Source: Scytonema sp035967975 (GTDB taxonomy: Bacteria > Cyanobacteriota > Cyanobacteriia > Cyanobacteriales > Nostocaceae). From it: DNA of 64,000 bases. The notes under the pieces were generated by a model. The model saw only the letters and a program-made list of their open reading frames with translations. It was not told where the DNA came from and did not search any database. A program made the translations under genes and the position numbers. Position 1 is the first letter of the stretch; the number at the start of each line of letters is the position of its first letter. The stretch is from contig JAWQFQ010000021.1 of the NCBI GenBank assembly GCA_035967975.1, positions 7,716 to 71,715 on the forward strand, given 5' to 3'. Of this stretch, positions 26,332-35,253 are shown piece after piece.

Positions 26332-26730
26332 ATGACCCGTATTTTTAATCCGGAATCTTACGGTAAACTACTTGCTAAATATCAGCCAAAAACAATTACT
26401 ACTGAAGAAGAAAACTTGCAAGCCCTCACTATTGCCCAGGACTTAGAACATCGTCCCAGTAGAACACTAGAAGAGGAGATGCTTTTGGAACTGCTGGTGA
26501 CGTTGATTGAGAAGTTTGAAGAAACTCATTATCCAATCCCTGAAGGTACACCCCATTCAATGTTAATGCATCTGATGGAAGCACGCGATATAACAACAGA
26601 TGCAATAGCTAGCTTATTTGGTTCATCGGAAATAGCTTTGGAAATTATCAATGGTGAACGCAGCATTACTAAAGCAGAAGCAAAGATGCTTGCTGAATAC
26701 TTCCATGTAGATGCTAGTTTATTTACTTAA
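26332..26730 (+). CDS. HigA-type antitoxin, orphan
   Basis: The 132-aa protein has an N-terminal dimerisation helix region (EEENLQALTIAQDLEHRPSR) and a C-terminal HTH (LMEARDITTDAIASLFGSSE, then IINGERSITKAEAKMLAEYF), the domain order of COG5499-type HigA antitoxins. Normally a HigB mRNA interferase gene precedes it; the 500 bp upstream hold only repeats. It may have lost its toxin, or it may act on a toxin elsewhere. Confidence 0.82.
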   Translation: MTRIFNPESYGKLLAKYQPKTITTEEENLQALTIAQDLEHRPSRTLEEEMLLELLVTLIEKFEETHYPIPEGTPHSMLMHLMEARDITTDAIASLFGSSEIALEIINGERSITKAEAKMLAEYFHVDASLFT

Positions 26731-26797
26731 TGACTGAATAATTAGACAATCTAACAGGTAAAGTGTGGTATTCATTTAGCGATCGCCATTCGTTCTG

Positions 26798-26989
26798 AGC
26801 ACCATTACTACACAACCTCAAACTATATTCATTTTAATCCCGTCAAACACAATTGGGCAAAATCTCCTTACAATTGGTCAGAAAGTAGCGTTCATTGGTA
26901 TGCACGAAAATTACGGAAGAGACTGGTTACGCAATTGTTGGGTTGAATACCCAGTCCGAGATTACGGAAAAACCTGGGATGATTTATAA
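26798..26989 (+). pseudogene. decayed REP-associated (RAYT/IS200-like) transposase fragment
   Basis: One frame reads HYYTTSNYIHFNPVKHNWAK, then SPYNWSESSVHWYA, the C-terminal signature of RAYT-type Y1 transposases (YIHxNPVKHG, then SSxHxY). The next frame continues ENYGRDWLRNCWVEYPVRDY to a stop at 26989. A single frameshift near 26900 separates them, and the N-terminal catalytic part is absent. Such enzymes mobilise palindromic repeats. Confidence 0.65.
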
Positions 26990-27112
26990 TATTGGTTCGT
27001 AGTAGCGCAAAGAGGGGATGTCCATAGCCAGGACAGCACAACCAATACTACTCGGATAAGCAAAAGAAACACGGTATCTTTAAAGACACAACCATTTATT
27101 TATGCGAGAGGT

Positions 27113-27886
27113 TTATAATTCTTCAGCAACCTTTCTAACTTCTTCCACATCTAGTTCTAATGATTCAGCAATTTCTTGAATACTGAGTCCTTTTTCCAGT
27201 AATTTTGGTACAACTTTTAACTTTGTTTTTTTTAAAACGCTTTGATAATAGCCAGTTTTTTCTATATCTTCACCTAAGTTCATCATATCTTGTATTTCCT
27301 CCAGAGTGAGATTTGGGAATTTGTAGACTATAACGCTTTGGATAAATGCTAGCACTTTCTGTTTAAGGCTTTCATCCGTTAATTCGTCCCTTGCTTGACT
27401 GACGAGTTTTTGAGCCAAAGCAGGAGTTTTTTTGGGAGTCTCTACAAATAACTTTGTAATTCCTACCCCTACAGAGTCCTCTGTTTCACGACTAAGTTCG
27501 TTTAGGTAGATACGGCGTACATGGTTGTCCATTAAAACCTGATAGCGGGCGTGGGGTGGGCTTTCATGACTACGCCTGTCGTAGATAACAATTGCGTACC
27601 ACTCTGAGTTAATTGGTTTGTATTGACGAAAATAAACGAAAATTTCTCCAAAAAGCCGTTCGTAGAATTCTTCATCTGTGTATGTTTGCAACTCTACAAA
27701 ATATAATGGTTCATTGTCAAAACCTTCCAAAGGAGAAAATAGTCCATCTAATCGAAAGGATTGTTGTTTAATTTCTAGTGCAGTAAATTCGTAGATATTA
27801 GGGTCTGTGTCAGGCTTTCCAATCAGTTCAAAAAAAACTTGTGGAAGTTCTTGAATCAGTTCGTAGAAAAGTATGTCTGTTTTCAT
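27113..27886 (-). CDS. Rpn-type (PD-(D/E)XK) nuclease family protein
   Basis: The 257-aa protein fits the cyanobacterial DUF2887/Rpn group: DILFYELIQELPQVFFELIG, then QQSFRLDGLFSPLE with the conserved Asp, and LYFVELQTYTDEEFYERLFG with the ExQ of the nuclease core. The C-terminal helices (EDIEKTGYYQSVLKKTKLKV, then LSIQEIAESLELDVEEV) form the usual coiled tail. Rpn proteins are linked to recombination and phage defence, but many genome copies are of unknown use. It is monocistronic. Confidence 0.85.
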   Translation of the reverse strand: MKTDILFYELIQELPQVFFELIGKPDTDPNIYEFTALEIKQQSFRLDGLFSPLEGFDNEPLYFVELQTYTDEEFYERLFGEIFVYFRQYKPINSEWYAIVIYDRRSHESPPHARYQVLMDNHVRRIYLNELSRETEDSVGVGITKLFVETPKKTPALAQKLVSQARDELTDESLKQKVLAFIQSVIVYKFPNLTLEEIQDMMNLGEDIEKTGYYQSVLKKTKLKVVPKLLEKGLSIQEIAESLELDVEEVRKVAEEL

Positions 27887-28015
27887 AAGTACGAATTATA
27901 CATTAAGAACGTCAAAATCCCTAACTGTATCTTGGTTTCAGATTTTACCGTTGATTTTTCTTTGTCTAGAGTGATAGAAGAGCGTTAATCAGCCCTGGAA
28001 CATTACTACTTATCC

Positions 28016-30181
28016 CTATCTCTGCTTCACAGCCTGCACCGCAGCATCAGCATTCAATAAACCACGACCGAAGAAATACTGTTGGGCTGAAACTGGTTTC
28101 GCTTTAGGGAAAATACCAGAAGGTCTTGACACTGGAGCATCTACAACAGTTCCAAAACCGACTTCTTTTTGCAACCTATACCGATTAACATCGGCTTTAG
28201 AAAGGTTTAGCCCATCATAGGTAGCAGTCTTATTGAGAATCGAGACAATTTCATCGCGGCTCAAACGCCGTTTTGGGTCTTCGCCCTTCATCAGAGCCAC
28301 TACTCCTGAGACAATAGGAGCCGAGAAAGAAGTACCTTGAACCTGGACATACTTACCTAAGGGGTCTAACGCCAAACCCCAAGCGTAATTTGGTACAGAC
28401 ATTCCCTGCCAAAAACCATCCAACCAAGTACCACCTGTAGTTAAAATTCCACCACTCAGGCTATTTTGGATTTCTCCACCTGGTGCAACTAAATCTAATC
28501 CGCCACCATAACTGCTGTAGAAAGTGCGATTACCCGCCATATTTGTGGCACCTACTGATACAACCCCAGGAATACCAGATGGGAATCCTACCCCATCTAA
28601 ATTTTCATTACCAGCAGAAGCAATAATCACCAAGTGACGATGAGCATCCAACACATCAAAAATTTGCTCGGTTAATCCCTGATCGGGAAGCAAACCACCC
28701 AAACTCATATTGATAACATCAACATTTCTACTGGCAGCATAACCAATGGCTTCGGATAAACTTGCCATATTAATCGCACCACGTAAGCCAAAAACCCTAA
28801 CTGGCAAGATTTGGGTATGAGGAGCAACTCCCAGAATACCTGCTTTATCTTCCGAATTGGCAGCAATTATACCCGCAGCCCAAGTACCGTGAAACTCACT
28901 ACCAATTTCATCACGAATCAGATTCCGAATGCGATGAGCAATTTCACTGTCTGAAGCTTTAGGGTAATGCTGTTTCAATGTGTAGGAAAGCTGTTGATAT
29001 TTCTTTAATAATTGGTCAGATGGTAATTTAAAAGTGTCTTGAAATTCTGCTTGAATCTGTGCTAGCTCTTGGGAACTCAAGCGTGTATCGGGGTCGCCTT
29101 CACCTTGAGCAGAAAAATCCCAGCCATATTCCTCACCAGGTAATTTATCGGAGCGATCGCCAGATTTGTATATATTCTTCACTAAGTCGGGGTGATCCCA
29201 TTGAATTAAGCTATCAATGACCGCTACGACAACCCCACGTCCGCCATTGCTTTTGTTCCAGGCTTCTGTAGCGCGAACATCAGTACGAGCTAATAGCTGA
29301 CCCCGCCGAGGAGTACTATTTAAATGCCATTGCAAAGGTAGTAAGTTGGAAGAAATAGGAGTATCTTTTGGTTGGGGTAACTGTGCCAACTGCTGTTGTA
29401 AGCGTTCAGCGGCGTGAGGAGTTTCTGGTAAATTGGCTGCTGTTGCTAGCAATTGCGACATTTGCTCGGAAGTCGCTTGAATAAAATTCGGTGTTGCTGA
29501 TTGCACTCCTGGTACTTGAGTCAGTTGATTAGCTACATTCAAAATTTCAGTACCAGATAGTGACTTAGAACGCACTAAGTAGCGGTTTTTACTAAATCTC
29601 AAGGGACGAAGTACTTCTAAATCGTGGCGCATCAGGATAATTTGCCTTTGGCTCTGTGACATCTCACCTGCAAAACTAATGACAATCTCGTTGGGTAGCA
29701 CAATAACTGGCTCAGATTTTGTTTCTGGAGATGCAGCCTGTGATTTGCGGGTCAGAATAGGTAGCATTTCTTTTACGTAAGGCTGTTTTTGAATCTGTTG
29801 TTGAACTGCATTGAGAGAAGCACGAGTACCAGAAGGTAGGTTAACCAGGGCGATGTTTTCTCCCAAAGGTTTAACATCCACATCAGAGCGATAACTACTA
29901 CCAAGGCTGCGAGTATTACCACTACCACCACGTCGTAAATCTTGTTGCAACTGTAAGTACAGAGGTTGGATGGAGCGAGAGCGTGTATTCGTGGGTTTAA
30001 AGCTCACAGCCACGGTATCACGGCGCAAATGTAGCGGAATTTTTTGCCCGTAAAATGTATAAAACAATTCATCTGCTGTTTGTGCTTGCACGAACTCACG
30101 GTGTTGCTGAGGAAGCAGAGAAAAGCTGGTAGCACTGAAAAAACAACCTGCCAAAATAAGAGTGGAGAGAAAACGTTTCAT
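28016..30181 (-). CDS. secreted S8 (subtilisin-like) serine protease
   Basis: With ATG at 30181 the protein has 721 residues: a signal peptide (MKRFLSTLILAGCFFSATSF onward), a long N-terminal pro-region of about 290 residues, and a subtilase domain with Asp323 (VVVAVIDSLIQWDHPDL), His431 (EFHGTWAAGIIAAN), the oxyanion Asn in SAGNENLDG, and Ser618 (GTSFSAPIVSG). The frame is open to an upstream start at 30271, but that lies in front of the promoter-like element at 30218-30245, so the 30181 start is preferred. It is exported and probably self-processed. It shares its promoter motif with the CHAT/caspase island, which suggests that they act together. Confidence 0.9.
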   Translation of the reverse strand: MKRFLSTLILAGCFFSATSFSLLPQQHREFVQAQTADELFYTFYGQKIPLHLRRDTVAVSFKPTNTRSRSIQPLYLQLQQDLRRGGSGNTRSLGSSYRSDVDVKPLGENIALVNLPSGTRASLNAVQQQIQKQPYVKEMLPILTRKSQAASPETKSEPVIVLPNEIVISFAGEMSQSQRQIILMRHDLEVLRPLRFSKNRYLVRSKSLSGTEILNVANQLTQVPGVQSATPNFIQATSEQMSQLLATAANLPETPHAAERLQQQLAQLPQPKDTPISSNLLPLQWHLNSTPRRGQLLARTDVRATEAWNKSNGGRGVVVAVIDSLIQWDHPDLVKNIYKSGDRSDKLPGEEYGWDFSAQGEGDPDTRLSSQELAQIQAEFQDTFKLPSDQLLKKYQQLSYTLKQHYPKASDSEIAHRIRNLIRDEIGSEFHGTWAAGIIAANSEDKAGILGVAPHTQILPVRVFGLRGAINMASLSEAIGYAASRNVDVINMSLGGLLPDQGLTEQIFDVLDAHRHLVIIASAGNENLDGVGFPSGIPGVVSVGATNMAGNRTFYSSYGGGLDLVAPGGEIQNSLSGGILTTGGTWLDGFWQGMSVPNYAWGLALDPLGKYVQVQGTSFSAPIVSGVVALMKGEDPKRRLSRDEIVSILNKTATYDGLNLSKADVNRYRLQKEVGFGTVVDAPVSRPSGIFPKAKPVSAQQYFFGRGLLNADAAVQAVKQR

Positions 30182-30217
30182 AACTGCGAACTTGGGATGA
30201 ATTTTGCCAGATATGTG

Positions 30218-30245
30218 TATTTCTGAAGATTTGGAGGATATGCAA
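30218..30245 (-). promoter_or_regulatory. shared promoter-like element, copy 1 (S8 protease)
   Basis: On the minus strand: TTGCATATCCT, 10 nt, AGAAATACA. It matches the element in front of seven genes further right and lies about 37 nt before the S8 protease ATG. Confidence 0.7.
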
Positions 30246-30430
30246 TTTTTCAGCAGTAGAGACTGGCGCAAAATTGCATAAGGTCGATTTCCTCAGAAGT
30301 ACTAAAAAATGAAGGGTCAAAATAACTGTTAAATCAGGTACTCAGTATGGAATTTCAAAAAATGGTTGGACTTGCGTTGAGGAGCATTAGCAATGTAATA
30401 ATTAACGATGACCAATAAATATAAATACTT

Positions 30431-31852
30431 ATGAGCGAGGCTTCAAGATATTGGCAATTGGTGAGGATTGATGCAGGAGGGAACAGGAAAACTCAAGAGA
30501 TACCTGCTGCGAAGTCGTTTTACGCACAAGTATTTGAGCAGTTGACACCAGATGAAGATGTACCAGATGGGGACATCCAGCGTCAATTGTTAGATTTGTA
30601 TCGCCATAGTTCTGGCGATACTGCTTTGTTGGCTGAACGTTGTTTGCTGTGCTTTCTCTCTTGGATTATTGAGCAAGGATGTCTGCAATTAGAAAGGAGA
30701 TTTGGTCAAAACCATAATTTTACTGCTAGCGATTTGTTCCCTTATGTCTTGGATGATAATGGTAAATTATCAACAGCAGGTGTCTATAAATGCTTCTCGC
30801 AAAAAATTCTCCAGAGTTTTGATCTGCAACAAAGTAGTCTGACTACTTGGGCGATGATCAAGTTAAAGCAACACCCTGAATTGAATAAATTTTTGTTAGA
30901 ATGCGGTGTTTATTTAATTAGTAATTGGGCGATTTTAAATGATACTCAACCTAAACAACTAGAACGCATTTTCAAGGAATTTCATATTTTTAGCCGGGGT
31001 GGTTTTAGCGACGCAGCAATCAAAGAAGCGCAATCTATTTTAGAAAGCTATCATACTGTCTACCGCTTGCAAAGACTGCAACATAGGAGAAAAGGTCTTA
31101 GGAGTAAATGTATTGCGCCTGATACTCAACAATTACTAGATATCGCCCAAGATATTCAAAAGAATACAGGTCAAATTTTTGAGATTGAGGTTTTGAGTCA
31201 GAAGCTACAAAAGCTGGCTGCTCAATTACGCGAGTACCGAATTTATGTTCGGGGTGGTTCTGTACAGACAAGTTCTCTAGACGCTGTGGATGGAGCCAAG
31301 TATAATTCTTTGATAGAGGAAATTGCGGCTCCTGAGACTAATAACCTTTTAGAAGAAAACGATGAAAAACTCGAATTTTTGCAGTTTTATCACCATCAAT
31401 TTCAGCTTGGCTTACAACAAGCTTTAGCTCAAGTTACAGAATCGCGGGTCAGACAGTTAGAACGTAAGAAGGGCGATAAAGCCAAGATGTTTTTAACTGC
31501 TCTGGAACTATCTCAATGTCGAAAACTTGCAATGAAGGAAATTGCTGAATTTCTGGGATTAAGAGCGCAAGATTCGGTAACCAAGTTATTAAAGTTAAAG
31601 GACTTGCGGACTGATGTGCAACAGGAAATGTTAGTAATTTTAAAGAATTCCCTGAAAGAAAAAGCTAAGGTATATGTTGATATCCAAGCTTTGAAAAAGC
31701 TGGATGAGCAATTGACCAGCTTTCTGTTGGAAGAAATTAGCCAAATGCTGCAAAATTCCGAGATTCAATCTCGAACGATGAAAACTCACCTAAAAGCTGA
31801 TATTTTCGCCGAACGGTTATGTGAATATCTCCAGAATAGAAAAACGAATTAA
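30431..31852 (+). CDS. putative sigma-factor-like regulator, 473 aa
   Basis: Residues about 70-110 (LAERCLLCFLSWIIEQGCLQ, then FTASDLFPYVLDDNG) resemble a region found near the N-terminus of diverged cyanobacterial group 3 sigma-like proteins. Residues about 355-400 (FLTALELSQCRKLAMKEIAE, then FLGLRAQDSVTKLLKLKDLR) look like a sigma region 4 or related HTH. No signal peptide is present, so it is cytoplasmic. The gene is 9 nt before a DUF1822 gene, a pairing seen in many cyanobacteria. It divides promoter space with the S8 protease but does not itself carry the shared element. The sigma assignment is inferred; it could be another HTH regulator. Confidence 0.5.
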   Translation: MSEASRYWQLVRIDAGGNRKTQEIPAAKSFYAQVFEQLTPDEDVPDGDIQRQLLDLYRHSSGDTALLAERCLLCFLSWIIEQGCLQLERRFGQNHNFTASDLFPYVLDDNGKLSTAGVYKCFSQKILQSFDLQQSSLTTWAMIKLKQHPELNKFLLECGVYLISNWAILNDTQPKQLERIFKEFHIFSRGGFSDAAIKEAQSILESYHTVYRLQRLQHRRKGLRSKCIAPDTQQLLDIAQDIQKNTGQIFEIEVLSQKLQKLAAQLREYRIYVRGGSVQTSSLDAVDGAKYNSLIEEIAAPETNNLLEENDEKLEFLQFYHHQFQLGLQQALAQVTESRVRQLERKKGDKAKMFLTALELSQCRKLAMKEIAEFLGLRAQDSVTKLLKLKDLRTDVQQEMLVILKNSLKEKAKVYVDIQALKKLDEQLTSFLLEEISQMLQNSEIQSRTMKTHLKADIFAERLCEYLQNRKTN

Positions 31853-31861
31853 ACCAAATTT

Positions 31862-33259
31862 ATGACAAATTTCTTAAGTAATATTTCTCCCATGTCTTAC
31901 CTTGATTTTGATGCTTTACCAACTTCAGCAGTTATTCTCTCACCCGATGAGATTGACCAAGCTGCAGTACTCAGTCATCAAATTATTGATGAATCCAAAC
32001 AATGGCAGGCTTATCTTCATTATTTAGCTTTATCAGCTTTTGAACAATGGTTAGAGGAAAGAGCAGAATCTTTAACTATTAATCGTGAGGAATGTACAAT
32101 TCTCTATCCAGTTTTAGCAAATTTTATTAGTTGTGTTGCTAATTTACAAATAGGAGCATTTAAAGTCTGTTTAATTGCTACTGGTAGCTTGAGCGATGAA
32201 ATGGTGAGTATACCAAGAGTTGTTGTCGATTTACCAGAATTTATTCCCCACTTTTACGTTTTAGTGGAGGTGTTAGAAGAACAAGAGGCGGCGAATGTTT
32301 ATGCTTTTTTAAGCTATCAAGAATTACAAGAGAATTTACAGAGAACTTCTTTCCAATCGGATTGGAATTATCAACTATCAATATCTTGTTTTGATAGGAA
32401 TCCAGACCGTCTGTTACTATATCTCCGATGTTTGGAATCATCCGCAATATCTTTACCTGTAATTCCTCCCAATCGGACTGCGCTTTTAGCAGATATACAA
32501 AATCAATTGGTTGAATTATTACCTCAGTTACAATCACCAAAACGGGAATTATTTGAAGTTTTAACTTGGGAACAAGCTGCTGCTGTTTTAACTAGTCCAG
32601 AATTGCTGAATTGGGTTTACACATTACAAACACAAAATGCAGCTACAGAGAATATAGAGATGAGTAGCGCCAACCCAGAATCAACCTCTGCTTTTAAGTC
32701 TCTACAAGATGTAATTAAATTAATTACGCAACCTGCTTTAAATGCTGGACGTTGGTTGTGGGATGAGTTGGATGATTTAGCGCAGGGGCTTTCTTGGGTG
32801 TTGTTACCAAGTTTTGCATCAGCTTCAGCAATGCGTCCAATACGTAGTCCAGAGGAAGAATTTGAGGTAATTATTACTCAACTACGACAGAGGGGTTTGG
32901 AAATTCCCATACAAGCAAGGGGTGCATATCAGGATATATCGTTAGCTGGGATTCCTCTGCGGTTGTATGCGGTAACTTGGCATTTGGTAGCAGAATCTGA
33001 GCATCCGGAGTGGAGTTTGTTACTAATTTTAGGCGCACCTGCTTTAAGTAGTTTACCTTCTCATATTAAACTTAGGGTCAGTGACCAAACGGGTATTTTA
33101 AACGAACTCGGATTAAATGCAGAAAGCGAAGATTCTTACATCTTTACCCGTGTGGTGGGTCATTGGGATGAGAAGTTTCTGGTGAGTGTGAGTTTGATGG
33201 ATGGCGTTGAGGTGACTTTACCGCCTTTTGCTTTTAATTTGGAGCGGTTACGGAATTGA
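31862..33259 (+). CDS. DUF1822 family protein
   Basis: The 465-aa protein begins with the DUF1822 pattern: DFDALPTSAVILSPDEIDQA, then ALSAFEQWLEERAESLTI, VVDLPEFIPHFYVLVEVLEE and YQLSISCFDRNPDRLLLYLR. The C-terminal half holds RQRGLEIPIQARGAYQDIS and VVGHWDEKFLVSVSLMDGVE, likely a beta-rich domain. DUF1822 is found only in cyanobacteria and has no known function; it usually follows a sigma-like gene and lies near CHAT or CHASE2 genes, as here. It may modulate the upstream regulator. Confidence 0.85.
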   Translation: MTNFLSNISPMSYLDFDALPTSAVILSPDEIDQAAVLSHQIIDESKQWQAYLHYLALSAFEQWLEERAESLTINREECTILYPVLANFISCVANLQIGAFKVCLIATGSLSDEMVSIPRVVVDLPEFIPHFYVLVEVLEEQEAANVYAFLSYQELQENLQRTSFQSDWNYQLSISCFDRNPDRLLLYLRCLESSAISLPVIPPNRTALLADIQNQLVELLPQLQSPKRELFEVLTWEQAAAVLTSPELLNWVYTLQTQNAATENIEMSSANPESTSAFKSLQDVIKLITQPALNAGRWLWDELDDLAQGLSWVLLPSFASASAMRPIRSPEEEFEVIITQLRQRGLEIPIQARGAYQDISLAGIPLRLYAVTWHLVAESEHPEWSLLLILGAPALSSLPSHIKLRVSDQTGILNELGLNAESEDSYIFTRVVGHWDEKFLVSVSLMDGVEVTLPPFAFNLERLRN

Positions 33260-33431
33260 CTTTTGCGATGGGCTACCAGAAAAAGGCGATCGCTTTCATC
33301 GTACTAATCACTCTTCAGAGGATAATTGCAATAAGCTTTGAATTTTTAGCAAAACCTACGCAGTTGAGAAGATGGGACCTATCCAAGAGTAAAGACGCTA
33401 AAATTTACAGCAGTTGATAAGAGTTAAGTTG

Positions 33432-33683
33432 ATGAGTCCGTCACTTGAAAAAATTTTAAGCGAGATTGAGCAACTGACCCCAGACGAGCAACTGACGGTA
33501 ATGGGGCATTTGGTGGAGCATGTGAAGAAACATATCACTCCAGCACAACCAAAACGCCCCTGGAGCGTTTTGAAAGGTATGGCACCCTATCCGCTATTAG
33601 GTGAAGATGCTCAGGAATGGGTTTCGCGGACTCGACGAGAAGCAGATAAGCATCGAGAACGGTTGTTGCGAGGAGAGGAATGA
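33432..33683 (+). CDS. antitoxin of a VapBC-like pair
   Basis: The 83-aa protein from ATG 33432 (MSPSLEKILSEIEQLTPDEQ, then LKGMAPYPLLGEDAQEW) is of the short helical antitoxin type often found in front of PIN genes in cyanobacteria. A TTG six codons earlier is in frame but less likely. Its stop overlaps the PIN gene start by 4 nt (ATGA). Confidence 0.72.
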   Translation: MSPSLEKILSEIEQLTPDEQLTVMGHLVEHVKKHITPAQPKRPWSVLKGMAPYPLLGEDAQEWVSRTRREADKHRERLLRGEE

Positions 33684-34123
33684 GGATCACTGATGCGTTA
33701 GAAGGAGTTTCTCGCTTATTTCTCGATACAGCACCCGTAATTTATTTTGTAGAACGCAACCCGCAGTTTGTAGATTTAGTCGATCCAATTTTTGATCGTT
33801 TAGAAGCTGACATTACAGCAGTAGTATCTGGGATAACATTATCAGAGTGTTTGGTGGGTGCTATGCGTCTAGGGTTAGTGGATTTAGAGCAAGCTTTTGT
33901 CGATGTGTTGCAACAAGAAGAAGTAGTTTTTGTGGAGATTAATGCTGCTATTGCTCGAGAAGCGGCAAGAATTCGGGTGCGTTATAACCTTCAGTTACCC
34001 GATGCGTTGCAGGTGGCGGCGGCTTTAATGGCTAGTTGTCAGGCGTTTTTGACCAATGATGCAGTTTTTAAACGGGTGACGGAGTTGAGGGTTTTGGTGG
34101 TGGGTGAGTTGTCGGTGGAGTAA
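33680..34123 (+). CDS. PIN-domain toxin (VapC-like)
   Basis: The 147-aa PIN protein has the acidic residues in FLDTAPVIYFVERN, GITLSECLVGAMR and YNLQLPDALQVAAALMASC, followed by FLTNDAVFKRV. VapC toxins cut tRNA or rRNA in a Mg2+-dependent way. It is coupled to the antitoxin by an ATGA overlap. Confidence 0.85.
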   Translation: MRITDALEGVSRLFLDTAPVIYFVERNPQFVDLVDPIFDRLEADITAVVSGITLSECLVGAMRLGLVDLEQAFVDVLQQEEVVFVEINAAIAREAARIRVRYNLQLPDALQVAAALMASCQAFLTNDAVFKRVTELRVLVVGELSVE

Positions 34124-34150
34124 GCTTTGCGGCGTATGCCTGTGACTTAG

Positions 34151-34220
34151 GGACTTCCAGAAAATAAAATATAGAATGACCTCCACATAATAATCATTAT
34201 CATGTGAAGGTCGTGGAAGT
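34151..34220. mobile_element. small MITE-like hairpin, AGGGACTTCC family
   Basis: GGACTTCCA at the left is echoed by TGGAAGT at the right, and inside GACCTCCACATAAT pairs with ATCATGTGAAGGTC. The left end matches those at 18276 and about 26010. Confidence 0.5.
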
Positions 34221-34320
34221 AGGGTTCTTTCGTACATATCTTGCTAAATTGTTAATTACAATCGATAAATTTGCTTGAAAATCAAGGCTTACATACACTT
34301 TTACTCAAATTTGCTTAGAG

Positions 34321-34472
34321 CCGAGATATGTGTTTTTTCCTGCAAGATGACCTCAAAAGGCTTGATTTCTCGTTACCGAACACGGCTTTTTTGACACTAC
34401 TGTATCAAATTATCAAAACCATATAGGACAAGGGTTTTCAGACCATCTTGCAGGTTTTTACACGGATCTCGG
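34321..34472. mobile_element. MITE-like element with 29-bp imperfect terminal inverted repeats
   Basis: The left end CCGAGATATGTG ... CCTGCAAGATG and the right end CATCTTGCAGG ... ACGGATCTCGG are inverted copies, 22 of 29 positions matching, around a 94-bp centre without coding capacity. The outer 7 and inner 11 bases are perfect. Confidence 0.6.
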
Positions 34473-34873
34473 TTTCATGCCGGATAGATAATTTTATTTC
34501 GCACATCAGTCAATAGCTATGTTGTAATCCACATCAATATGTATTCAAAACCCTTGTAACATTTGTTCTTCAAGGGGTTCGCTTTGTTTGATAGAAATGT
34601 CATCTAAAATTTCCCGACCTTAGCTTATATTGGCGATCACCCCACTGGTAGTAATGAACCACGCTTGACAGTAAGAAACCGACGCTAGGCTTTTCGGGAA
34701 AACATCTGAAATTTTTGAATTGGCGAAAATACAAATTACAGTAAAGCTGTATTGCCGACAATATAACTTTTAGCAAATTAACAAATGCAAATTTTCGCCC
34801 AGATGGTAAACTAGCAGCATTCATATAGCCCACATTCCGCAGCCACAACGCGAACATTTCATCCACTTTTACC

Positions 34874-34978
34874 TCAATTCATACCGCCATTATGCAACGC
34901 CAAAGTGGAGTAGACTCGACCGATGTTATTGAGGGTGAGCGCTTCGCCTGAGCGATCGCCTGTGATAACGTAGCTCAT
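34874..34978 (-). pseudogene. possible TPR-protein remnant
   Basis: A 34-codon frame with an AAGGAG site before its ATG reads SGEALTLNNIGRVYSTLA, which matches the repeat unit of the TPR-CHAT proteins of this window (GEGxTLNNIGxVY), then stops. It may be debris from a TPR gene. Confidence 0.35.
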
Positions 34979-35253
34979 AGTACGCTTTCTCCTTATTTTT
35001 CCGCAATCACCTTCTAGTGGTTGGTAATCATGAATGAACATCACTGAAAAGTTAGCCCTGGTTGTCCGTAAGCTTAATAAAGAACGGAGGCAGCAGCGCC
35101 AAGGTTTATACGGCAGATAATAAAGCAGCTTTCACCTTAATCTTAGACGGGAGTGTCGAGAAAATCACAATCGGTAGTCTGAGAACCGATCTGTGTTTCC
35201 TTCACGGCTCATGGGTTATACCTACAATTGGAGTAAACAGAGGTGACAATGAA

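Larger units (their letters stand above)
34124..35253. other. 1.1-kb stretch with MITE-like repeats and gene debris
   Basis: No intact gene is convincing. It holds an AGGGACTTCC-family element (34151-34220), a second repeat-bounded element (34321-34472), and on the minus strand a short frame resembling a TPR unit (34874-34978). Frames at 34600-34866 (minus) and 35062-35268 (plus) are open but match nothing I recognise. Confidence 0.5.

Noticed and set aside
28016..30271. S8 protease starting at 30271
   Set aside because: That start would place the shared promoter-like element inside the gene and bury the signal peptide behind 30 residues; ATG 30181 fits better.
34600..34866. Minus-strand frame of 88 codons
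   Set aside because: It has no family pattern or good ribosome site and lies in repeat debris.
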